Positions 1-5,001 of a stretch of DNA of 5,001 nt are shown piece by piece. Source of the DNA: Hyphomicrobiales bacterium. GTDB lineage: Bacteria > Pseudomonadota > Alphaproteobacteria > Rhizobiales > S144-23. How positions within the stretch are numbered: the first letter of the stretch is position 1; each line of letters opens with the position of its first letter. The notes below the pieces were generated by a model that ran no database searches, had not been told where the DNA came from, and saw only the letters and a list, made by a program, of their open reading frames with translations. The DNA lies in assembly GCA_015494375.1 (NCBI GenBank), contig WGBL01000412.1, forward strand, positions 1 through 5,001, given 5' to 3'. Position numbers and translations under genes: made by a program.

Positions 1-19
1 GGGTGGGCCCAAGAAAACC

Positions 20-43
20 AAGAATGAGGCTTCGCCGCTTCTT
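20..43. other. Imperfect hairpin (AAGAA / TTCTT arms)
   Basis: Bases 20-24 (AAGAA) pair with 39-43 (TTCTT). Inside them G26 can pair with C38 and GGC (28-30) with GCC (34-36), leaving a TTC loop, a bulged T25 and an A27/G37 mismatch. Read on the minus strand, the stem is followed by GGTTTTCTT, a short T-rich stretch. It could therefore be a weak minus-strand terminator for convergent transcription, but no minus-strand gene is seen. It could equally be the outer part of the palindromic element at 51-96. Confidence 0.35.
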
Positions 44-50
44 ACGCTGG

Positions 51-96
51 ATCCTCGGGGCACGTGATGGGGCTTCGCCCCACTCGGCCCGAGGAT
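51..96. repeat. Nested palindromic intergenic element (REP-like)
   Basis: A perfect 9-base inverted repeat, ATCCTCGGG (51-59) and CCCGAGGAT (88-96), encloses a second perfect hairpin, TGGGGC (68-73) and GCCCCA (77-82), with a TTC loop. The outer arms and the flanking TGG...GAC context resemble dispersed intergenic palindromes of the form ATCCTCGGG-CCCGAGGAT that I associate with alphaproteobacterial genomes; that link is from memory. No T-tract follows, so an intrinsic terminator is less likely than a repeated extragenic palindrome. The number of genomic copies cannot be judged from one window. Confidence 0.6.
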
Positions 97-108
97 GACA
101 AGCCTGTA

Positions 109-155
109 ATCCGACACCTGACATCCGACACCTGAATCTGGCACCTGACACCTGA
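109..155. repeat. Degenerate short tandem repeat, core CACCTGA
   Basis: Four exact copies of CACCTGA lie at 115-121, 129-135, 142-148 and 149-155, so the spacing is 14, 13 and 7 bases. The first two sit in a perfect 13-base repeat, ATCCGACACCTGA (109-121 and 123-135). The third unit is ATCTGGCACCTGA (136-148), and the fourth is a half unit. The array is too short and its spacing too tight for CRISPR, and nothing suggests translation. The irregular spacing could be slipped-strand duplication or a cluster of protein-binding sites; the sequence cannot separate these. Confidence 0.75.
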
Positions 156-180
156 ACCGCCCCTGGCTCTGGGCGGGGCT

Positions 181-237
181 CAACTCTTGCAGTTGCGCTG
201 ATTGTCTCAGGCACGCAAGGCTTCCATATAGCGCAAC
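181..237. promoter_or_regulatory. Overlapping inverted repeats in the trkH upstream region
   Basis: Two inverted repeats share sequence. CAACT (181-185) can pair with AGTTG (191-195). GTTGCGCT (192-199) is a perfect 8-base match to AGCGCAAC (230-237) across 30 bases. Bases 192-195 belong to both, so the two pairings exclude each other. The longer repeat brackets the weak promoter-like elements at 202-207 and 225-230, which would suit an operator, while mutual exclusion would suit a leader switch. Either reading is inference; chance pairing in a GC-rich spacer is also possible. Confidence 0.3.
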
Positions 238-351
238 GTCAGCGGTTGATGGTATGACGCTTGGCGCGCGCGGCCGTTGGCCATTTGCTTGCTCGCGCGC
301 CGAGCGTGCCCATGTCGACAAGCACATCGTATCAACAATAAGGTGCCGCCT

Positions 352-359
352 GGAAGGAG
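352..359 (+). promoter_or_regulatory. Ribosome binding site deciding the trkH start
   Basis: GGAAGGAG is close to the ideal Shine-Dalgarno sequence and ends four bases before the ATG at 364. The frame is open upstream to an ATG at 277. That start would add 29 arginine- and cysteine-rich residues unlike a TrkH N-terminus, and it has no comparable purine tract before it. The start at 364 is therefore preferred. Confidence 0.8.
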
Positions 360-363
360 CGCG

Positions 364-1812
364 ATGGCCGTTGTCCGCCCTGTTCTGCTTGTCATCGGCC
401 TGTTGCTCGCAACACTCGCCATCGCCGAGATGTTGCCGGTCGTCTATGACCTGAGCGCCGGCAATCCCGACTGGATTGCCTTCGCGCTCTCGGCCACCTT
501 CACCTTTTTTGTCGGGATCGCGCTTGTGACTGCCAATTGGGGGGCGGAAAAGGCGCTTTCGATCCAGCAGGCCTTTGTGCTCACGGTCGGGGCCTGGGTT
601 GCGCTTACGGTTTTTGGCGCCATTCCATTTGTTCTTTCCTCGTTGCAGTTGAGTTTTGCCGATGCCGTCTTCGAGGCCATGTCGGCGATCACCACAACGG
701 GCGCCACGGTCATCAGCGGGCTCGACAAACAGCCCCCCGGCATTCTCATCTGGCGCGCCCTCTTGCAATGGCTTGGGGGCCTTGGCGTCATCGTCATGGC
801 CATCGCCGTTCTGCCGATGCTCAAGGTCGGGGGCATGCATCTCTTCCGCGTCGAGGCCTTCGATACCGCGGGCAAGATCCTGCCGCGGGCAACCCAAATC
901 TCGGGCAGCCTGACGATCATCTATGCCGCCATCACCCTTGCCTGCGGCATCGCCTATGTGCTCGCCGGCATGCCGGCGTTCGACGCCACCGTCCATGCCA
1001 TGACCACGGTTGCCACCGGCGGCATGTCCTCGCGCGACGCCTCCATCGGGTATTATGACAGTGCCGCCATCGAGTTCGTGAGTATCGTTTTCATGATCAT
1101 CGGCAGTCTGCCGTTCCTGCTCTATGTGCGTGCCTTGCGCGGCCGGCCGCTGTTGCTCGTGCAGGATTCGCAGGTTCGCTGGTTCTTCGGCTTCGTTTTT
1201 GTGTTTACGCTGCTTGCCTGGATGTCCCAGGCAACGGGCGGGCACGAGGTGGGCGCCCTCGAGCTGCGCGATGCCATGTTTTCGGTGGTCTCCATCATGA
1301 CGGGCACCGGGTATGTGACCGTCGACTACTCGGCCTGGAGCACCTTTGCGGTGGCGCTCTTCTTTTGCATCACCTTCATCGGCGGCTGCTCGGGCTCGAC
1401 CTCGTGCGGCATCAAGGTTTTTCGTTTCCAGGTCCTGTTTGAGAGCATCAAGCACACATCCGCCACCTATCTCTATCCCAACCGGGTGTTCATTCCCCGC
1501 TACAACGGGCGCCGCATTCCTGCCGATGTCATGCGCTCGGTGGGCAATTTCTTCTTCGCCTTTTTTGCCTCTTTTGTGCTCATAGCCATCGCGCTTTCGC
1601 TGCAAGGCCTCGATGCGGTCACCGCCCTCTCGGCGACGGCAACAGCAATGGCCAACGTCGGCCCCGGGCTTGGCGAAGTCGTGGGGCCCGCGGGCAATTT
1701 CGCGCCCTTGCCCGATGGCGCGAAATGGCTGCTTACGTTTGCCATGCTGCTTGGCCGGCTCGAGGTTTTCACGGTGCTCGCGCTTCTTGTCCCGTCTTTC
1801 TGGTTGAGGTGA
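364..1812 (+). CDS. trkH: Trk-type potassium uptake channel subunit TrkH
   Basis: Inner-membrane K+-translocating subunit of the Trk system. It normally forms a dimer gated by the cytoplasmic nucleotide-binding protein TrkA. The product from ATG 364 is 482 residues, almost the family's usual length. It is strongly hydrophobic, with the expected four membrane-pore-membrane repeats. The pore loops are visible in order: TTTGAT (110-115), TTVATGGMS (214-222), MTGTGYV (312-318) and NVGPGLG (431-437), giving candidate filter glycines G113, G219, G316 and G433. The intramembrane gating loop GGCSGSTSCGIK is at 340-351, with Ser-Cys where Gly-Gly is common. GRLE (464-467) precedes the last helix segment. 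No TrkA gene is adjacent, so it must be encoded elsewhere. The gene ends 350 bases before alaS and is probably a separate transcription unit. The call is firm; the distinction from the close relative KtrB rests on length and overall layout. Confidence 0.93.
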   Translation: MAVVRPVLLVIGLLLATLAIAEMLPVVYDLSAGNPDWIAFALSATFTFFVGIALVTANWGAEKALSIQQAFVLTVGAWVALTVFGAIPFVLSSLQLSFADAVFEAMSAITTTGATVISGLDKQPPGILIWRALLQWLGGLGVIVMAIAVLPMLKVGGMHLFRVEAFDTAGKILPRATQISGSLTIIYAAITLACGIAYVLAGMPAFDATVHAMTTVATGGMSSRDASIGYYDSAAIEFVSIVFMIIGSLPFLLYVRALRGRPLLLVQDSQVRWFFGFVFVFTLLAWMSQATGGHEVGALELRDAMFSVVSIMTGTGYVTVDYSAWSTFAVALFFCITFIGGCSGSTSCGIKVFRFQVLFESIKHTSATYLYPNRVFIPRYNGRRIPADVMRSVGNFFFAFFASFVLIAIALSLQGLDAVTALSATATAMANVGPGLGEVVGPAGNFAPLPDGAKWLLTFAMLLGRLEVFTVLALLVPSFWLR

Positions 1813-1838
1813 TTGCAGAGGACCGATTGAGTGGATTT

Positions 1839-1867
1839 GTGGGGCCGCAGGGTGTGGTGGGGCCCAC
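1839..1867. repeat. Duplicated GTGGGGCC with a small palindrome
   Basis: GTGGGGCC occurs at 1839-1846 and again at 1857-1864, 18 bases apart. The second copy continues into GTGGGGCCCAC (1857-1867), an odd-length palindrome with 5-base arms. GTGGG at 1839-1843 can also pair with CCCAC at 1863-1867 to form a short stem 27 bases after the trkH stop. There is no following T-tract, so this is not a standard terminator, though a Rho-independent role cannot be fully excluded. Confidence 0.5.
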
Positions 1868-1930
1868 ATCGCGAGGGCTCGATGCTGGACAATGAAACCG
1901 GCCAGGCGCTATGAGAGCGAGCAAGGAGAG

Positions 1931-1995
1931 CGGACAGCAAGAGTAGACAGAGCAGACAGGGCAGGCGGGCGGACAGGGCAGACGGGGCGAGCGGG
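1931..1995 (+). repeat. ACAG/GGGC degenerate repeat with G-quadruplex pattern
   Basis: The tract repeats ACAG at 1934, 1947, 1956 and 1973, and contains the exact direct repeat GACAGGGCAG at 1955-1964 and 1972-1981 (17 bases apart). Five G-runs of three or more fall at 1959-1961, 1967-1969, 1976-1978, 1984-1987 and 1993-1995, with loops of 5, 6, 5 and 5 bases. This satisfies the usual G3+N1-7 rule for an intramolecular G-quadruplex on the + strand, so it would also exist in RNA if the alaS leader starts upstream of it. It lies 167 bases before the alaS start. Formation and function are untested inference. Confidence 0.6.
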
Positions 1996-2162
1996 ATAAG
2001 CGGAGCAGCGCATGGTGCCGACGGGAGCGGGCGAGCGCCCATAGGCCGATAGCAAGCGACGAGTGCGAGGCGACGGCCCGGCATTGTCGCGGCGTCATCT
2101 CATCGTCGAGCCACCATCAGGTCAGCCGAATCAAGATTGAGAGGCTTGAGAACAGAGCAGTC

Positions 2163-4889
2163 ATGACAAGCGTCAACGACATTCGCAGCGCCTTCCTCGG
2201 CTATTTCGAGCGCCATGGCCACACCATTGTGCCATCGAGCCCGCTCGTGCCGCGCAACGACCCGACGCTCATGTTCACAAACTCGGGCATGGTGCAGTTC
2301 AAGAATGTTTTCACGGGCCTCGAGAAGCGCGACTATGTGCGCGCGGTGACCGCCCAGAAGTGCGTGCGGGCGGGCGGCAAGCACAACGACCTCGACAACG
2401 TCGGCTATACCGCGCGCCACCACACCTTCTTCGAGATGCTCGGCAACTTCTCGTTTGGCGACTACTTCAAGGACGTCGCCATCGAGCTCGCCTACAAGCT
2501 CATCACCGAGGAGTTCGGCCTGCCCCCCGAGCGCCTGCTGGCCACCGTCTATGCCGAGGACGATCAGGCGTTTGACATCTGGAAAAAGGTCACCGGCTGG
2601 CCCGACCACAAGATCATCCGCATTGCGACCAGCGACAACTTCTGGTCGATGGGCGAGACGGGCCCGTGCGGGCCGTGCTCGGAAATCTTCTACGACCATG
2701 GCGAGCACATCCCCGGCGGCCCGCCGGGAAGCCCTGATGAGGACGGCGACCGCTTTGTCGAGATCTGGAACCTCGTCTTCATGCAATTTGAGCAGGTGAC
2801 ACCCGACAAGCGCATCGAGCTGCCCAAGCCTTCCATCGACACCGGCATGGGGCTCGAGCGGATCGCCGCCGTGCTTCAGGGCACCCACGACAATTATGAG
2901 ACCGATCTCTTTCGCGCCCTGATTGCTGCCTCGGTGGAGCTCACGGGCGTGCCCGCGGAGGGCGAGCGGCGCGCAAGCCATCGCGTGATCGCCGATCATC
3001 TGCGCGCGACGAGCTTTCTGATTGCCGACGGCGTTTTGCCGTCCAATGAAGGGCGCGGCTATGTCTTGCGCCGCATCATGCGCCGCGCCATGCGCCATGC
3101 CCATCTGCTCGGCGCCGAAGAGCCGCTCATGCACCGGCTCGTGCCCGCGCTCGTGCGCGAGATGGGCCAGAGCTATCCCGAGCTCGTCCGCGCCCAGGCG
3201 ATGATCAGCGAGACGCTTCTGCTCGAGGAGACCCGTTTTCAGAAGACGCTTGCGCGCGGCCTTGCGCTCCTCGACGAGGCGACGCGCGATCTCGGGCCGG
3301 GCGACACGCTTGCGGGCGAGATCGCCTTCAAGCTTTACGACACCTACGGTTTTCCGCTCGATCTCACCGAGGATGCGCTCAAGCCGCGAGGGATTGCGGT
3401 TGATACCAAGGGCTTTGACGCCGCCATGGCGCGCCAGCGGGCGGAAGCGCGCAAAGCCTGGGCGGGCTCAGGCGAGGCGGCGACCGAGGCGCTCTGGCTC
3501 AAGTTGCGCGACGAGCTCGGCGCGACGGAGTTTCTCGGCTATGAGACCGAGCAAGCCGAAGGCGAGGTCATCGCACTGCTCAAGCGCGCGGGCAAAGGCG
3601 CGGAGGGGGGCGCGGAGGGGCGCGCGGCGGCGGAACTCAAGCCCGTCAAACAGTTCCGCAAGGGCGATGAAGGGGCGATTGTGCTCAATCAGACGCCCTT
3701 TTATGGCGAGGCGGGCGGCCAGGTGGGCGATGCTGGCGTCATCCGCGCCGGCAAGAATGCGCTCTTTCGCGTCACGGACACCCAGCGCAAGGCGGGCGAT
3801 CTCATTGTCCACCTTGGTGTCGTCGAGCGCGGGCCCTTCCGCCTGGGCGATGCCGCCGAGCTCGAGGTCGATCACGACCGCCGACAGGCCACCCGCCGCA
3901 ACCACTCGGCCACCCACCTCGTCCACGAGGCGTTGCGCCAGGTGCTGGGCCCCCATGTGGCGCAAAAGGGCTCGCTCGTGGCGCCCGACCGGCTGCGCTT
4001 CGACTTCTCGCACACCAAGCCGGTGAGCCGCGAGGAGTTGGCCGCCATCGAGCGCCTGGCCAATGCCATTGTGCTTCAGAATGCGCCTGTCGAGACGCGG
4101 CTCATGGACAAGGATGAGGCCATGGCGCTCGGTGCCATGGCGCTCTTCGGCGAGAAATACGCCGACGAGGTACGGGTCGTGATCATGGGCACGGCCGAGG
4201 AGGGTGAGAAGGCGGGCAAGCCCTATTCCATCGAGCTCTGCGGCGGCACCCATGTGGCGCGCACGGGCGACATCGGGCTTGTTCATATTGTGTCCGAAGG
4301 TGCGGTTGCGGCCGGGGTGCGCCGCATCGAAGCATTAACAGGCAATGTTGCCCACGCCTATCTCGATGCCCAGGAGACGCGGGTGCGCGCGCTTTCAGAG
4401 GCGTTGCGCGTGCCCGCCGACGATCTGGTCGCGCGCGTCGAGGCCCTTATCGAGGAGCGCCGCAAGCTCGAGCGCCAGTTGGCCGAGGCGCGCAAGAAGG
4501 CGGCGCTTGGTGTGGGCGAAGGGGCCGGCAACGGTGCCGGTATTCGCAAGCTCGGCAAACTGCGCCTTTTGGCGCGGACCGTCGAAGGCATTCCGGCGCG
4601 TGAGTTGCGCGGCCTCGCCGATGACGCCAAGCGGCAGATCGGCTCGGGCGTTGTCGTCATCGTCGGGCGCACCGAAGACGGCAAGGCCGGGCTCGTGGTT
4701 GGCGTCACCGATGACCTGGCCAAGTCGGAGGCCGCCAATGCCATCGATCTGGTCAAGGTGGGCGCTGCGGCCTTGGGTGGGAAGGGCGGCGGCGGGCGCC
4801 CCGACATGGCGCAAGCCGGCGGCCCTCTTGGGGACAAGGCCGAAGAGGCCATCGAGGCCATCGCCTCGCGGCTCGCCGAAGGCGCCTGA
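2163..4889 (+). CDS. alaS: Alanine--tRNA ligase (alanyl-tRNA synthetase)
   Basis: Cytoplasmic class II synthetase that charges tRNA-Ala with alanine using ATP and hydrolyses mischarged Ser- or Gly-tRNA-Ala. The 908 residues are slightly above the usual 870-890. The N-terminus VNDIRSAFLGYF and PSSPLVPRNDPTLMFTNSG (24-42, motif 1 region) fix the start at 2163. Motif 2 lies in CVRAGGKHND (67-76) through RHHTFFEMLGNFSFGDYFK (85-103), and motif 3 is GMGLER (228-233). The editing domain has HSATH (581-585) and CGGTH (693-697), supplying the zinc-type His and Cys ligands, after NQTPFYGEAGGQVGD (509-523). A Glu/Arg-rich coiled coil (about 753-781) leads to the C-Ala domain with GGGGRPDMAQAGG (875-887). 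A low-complexity insert occupies 476-491. The Shine-Dalgarno is poor: AGAG at 2154-2157 is the nearest purine match, and GAGAGG at 2139-2144 is too distant. No alternative in-frame start was found just upstream. Confidence 0.98.
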   Translation: MTSVNDIRSAFLGYFERHGHTIVPSSPLVPRNDPTLMFTNSGMVQFKNVFTGLEKRDYVRAVTAQKCVRAGGKHNDLDNVGYTARHHTFFEMLGNFSFGDYFKDVAIELAYKLITEEFGLPPERLLATVYAEDDQAFDIWKKVTGWPDHKIIRIATSDNFWSMGETGPCGPCSEIFYDHGEHIPGGPPGSPDEDGDRFVEIWNLVFMQFEQVTPDKRIELPKPSIDTGMGLERIAAVLQGTHDNYETDLFRALIAASVELTGVPAEGERRASHRVIADHLRATSFLIADGVLPSNEGRGYVLRRIMRRAMRHAHLLGAEEPLMHRLVPALVREMGQSYPELVRAQAMISETLLLEETRFQKTLARGLALLDEATRDLGPGDTLAGEIAFKLYDTYGFPLDLTEDALKPRGIAVDTKGFDAAMARQRAEARKAWAGSGEAATEALWLKLRDELGATEFLGYETEQAEGEVIALLKRAGKGAEGGAEGRAAAELKPVKQFRKGDEGAIVLNQTPFYGEAGGQVGDAGVIRAGKNALFRVTDTQRKAGDLIVHLGVVERGPFRLGDAAELEVDHDRRQATRRNHSATHLVHEALRQVLGPHVAQKGSLVAPDRLRFDFSHTKPVSREELAAIERLANAIVLQNAPVETRLMDKDEAMALGAMALFGEKYADEVRVVIMGTAEEGEKAGKPYSIELCGGTHVARTGDIGLVHIVSEGAVAAGVRRIEALTGNVAHAYLDAQETRVRALSEALRVPADDLVARVEALIEERRKLERQLAEARKKAALGVGEGAGNGAGIRKLGKLRLLARTVEGIPARELRGLADDAKRQIGSGVVVIVGRTEDGKAGLVVGVTDDLAKSEAANAIDLVKVGAAALGGKGGGGRPDMAQAGGPLGDKAEEAIEAIASRLAEGA
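3600..3620 (+). repeat. 12-base repeat inside alaS encoding a Gly/Ala/Glu insert
   Basis: GCGGAGGGG occurs at 3600-3608 and 3612-3620, exactly 12 bases apart, and each copy encodes Ala-Glu-Gly. With the surrounding codons it yields a low-complexity stretch, residues 476-491, in the early part of the editing domain just before the KPVKQF...NQTPFY block. From memory, AlaRS proteins such as that of E. coli are shorter here. In-frame slippage duplication is the simple explanation; the insert probably forms a surface loop. Confidence 0.6.
4775..4796 (+). other. G-quadruplex-type motif within alaS
   Basis: G-runs at 4775-4777, 4779-4781, 4784-4786 and 4794-4796 are separated by 1, 2 and 7 bases, meeting the G3N1-7 rule on the coding strand. 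The motif encodes the end of Leu-Gly-Gly-Lys-Gly-Gly-Gly-Gly, the conserved glycine-rich segment of the C-terminal domain. Protein constraint plus GC-rich codon choice may fully account for it. Confidence 0.5.
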
Positions 4890-5001
4890 GAGGGACAGAC
4901 AGCGCGCGCCAGATGGCTCGGGGCACATGGCACGGGGCACCATGGCACGGGACACATGGCACGGGGGGGCCTCTCGCTCAGCACCAGCCGCCTCGCATCT
5001 C
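4890..5001. other. Region downstream of alaS
   Basis: This region has 112 bases after the alaS stop with no coding frame I can support on either strand. It begins with AGGGACAGACAG, similar to the ACAG motifs of the trkH-alaS spacer, then carries the tandem repeat listed separately. No stem with a T-tract is seen, so an intrinsic terminator for alaS is not identified within the window. Confidence 0.6.
4920..4962. repeat. Three-unit tandem repeat, GGGGCACATGGCAC type
   Basis: The units are GGGGCACATGGCAC (4920-4933), GGGGCACCATGGCAC (4934-4948) and GGGACACATGGCAC (4949-4962), followed by seven Gs (4963-4969) that look like the start of a decayed fourth unit. Unit 2 has one extra C and unit 3 one G-to-A change. 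The 14-15 base period is not a multiple of three throughout, so the array cannot encode a repeated peptide in one frame. It begins 31 bases after the alaS stop. A VNTR-like origin by slippage is likely. Confidence 0.8.

Larger units (their letters stand above)
1..363. other. Non-coding region upstream of trkH
   Basis: No gene is supportable here. The only frames open across it are short, and they either overlap trkH in another frame or extend trkH upstream of its best ribosome binding site. The left 160 bases are a cluster of palindromes and short direct repeats, listed separately. The right 180 bases (181-363) should contain the trkH promoter and leader. A weak promoter-like pair is TTGTCT (202-207) and CATATA (225-230) with a 17-base gap. 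It matches the consensus only partly, so I do not call it as a promoter. The end of whatever gene lies to the left is not visible. Confidence 0.75.
1813..2162. other. trkH-alaS spacer, G-skewed, no gene seen
   Basis: This 350-base gap has no credible gene. Open minus-strand frames across it are low-complexity (runs of Leu, Ser, Pro, Cys) and reflect the repeat tract rather than a protein. Two tiny + strand frames (1911-1946 and 2012-2044) lack supporting features. The + strand is visibly rich in G and A between about 1830 and 2070. It must contain the alaS promoter unless alaS is read from trkH, but I cannot identify a clear -35/-10 pair. No stem followed by a T-tract is present after trkH, so no intrinsic terminator is called. 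A GAATC site, the GANTC type methylated by CcrM in alphaproteobacteria, lies at 2128-2132. Confidence 0.7.

Noticed and set aside
109..155. CRISPR-like array
   Set aside because: The repeats are 7-13 bases with almost no spacers, and no cas gene is present.
202..230. trkH promoter TTGTCT / CATATA
   Set aside because: The spacing is ideal, but only about four and three of six bases match the consensus, which is too weak to call without a mapped start.
277..363. N-terminal extension of TrkH from ATG 277
   Set aside because: The added 29 residues are Arg/Cys-rich and unlike TrkH N-termini, while GGAAGGAG sits just before ATG 364 and gives the family's usual length.
1911..1946. Possible 11-residue leader peptide frame before alaS
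   Set aside because: It has no alanine run, no clear ribosome binding site and no attenuator-type hairpins after it.
1769..2098. Minus-strand frames of 109 and 194 residues across the trkH-alaS spacer
   Set aside because: They are rich in Leu, Ser, Pro and Cys repeats because they read through the ACAG/GGGC tract, overlap the end of trkH, and show no recognisable domain.
2100..3134. 344-residue open frame on the minus strand, antisense to the first third of alaS
   Set aside because: It lies opposite conserved AlaRS catalytic codons and resembles no family I know. Long antisense frames are expected in GC-rich genes with strong third-position G/C.
3468..4286. 272-residue minus-strand frame antisense to the alaS editing domain
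   Set aside because: Same reason: its sequence mirrors the conserved AlaRS codons and it has no independent support.
4881..4910. Possible alaS terminator stem, GGCGC (4881-4885) with GCGCC (4906-4910)
   Set aside because: The stem is only five pairs with a 20-base loop, overlaps the stop codon, and has no T-tract.

Overview
The window holds two intact, ordinary housekeeping genes on the + strand, trkH (potassium channel subunit) and alaS (alanyl-tRNA synthetase). They are separated and flanked by unusual, repeat-bearing spacers. The very high GC content, the strong G/C preference at third codon positions, the AlaRS sequence and the palindrome type at the left edge suggest an alphaproteobacterium, probably Hyphomicrobiales or a relative. 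That placement is an inference from style; no rRNA or other taxonomic marker is present.

Layout. Positions 1-363 are non-coding. They contain an imperfect hairpin (20-43), a nested palindromic intergenic element (51-96), a short degenerate tandem array built on CACCTGA (109-155), overlapping inverted repeats (181-237) and a good Shine-Dalgarno sequence for trkH (352-359). trkH occupies 364-1812 and encodes 482 residues. Positions 1813-2162 are a 350-base, G-skewed spacer with no convincing gene. It carries a duplicated GTGGGGCC (1839-1864) and an ACAG/GGGC repeat tract whose five G-runs fit a G-quadruplex pattern (1959-1995). alaS occupies 2163-4889 and encodes 908 residues, with catalytic, editing and C-terminal domains all present. 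Positions 4890-5001 hold a three-unit tandem repeat of 14-15 bases (4920-4962) ending in a run of seven Gs.

The two genes have no obvious functional link. TrkH needs a cytoplasmic TrkA partner, which is not in the window. AlaRS charges tRNA-Ala and clears mischarged Ser/Gly. The 350-base gap argues against a tight operon. In many proteobacteria alaS lies just after recA (or recX); here trkH is the upstream neighbour.

I found no evidence of a new multi-gene system, mobile element, CRISPR array, tRNA or rRNA. What is worth a second look is the spacers: each carries its own short degenerate repeat family, and there are two G-quadruplex-type motifs, one between the genes and one inside the conserved glycine-rich segment of alaS.
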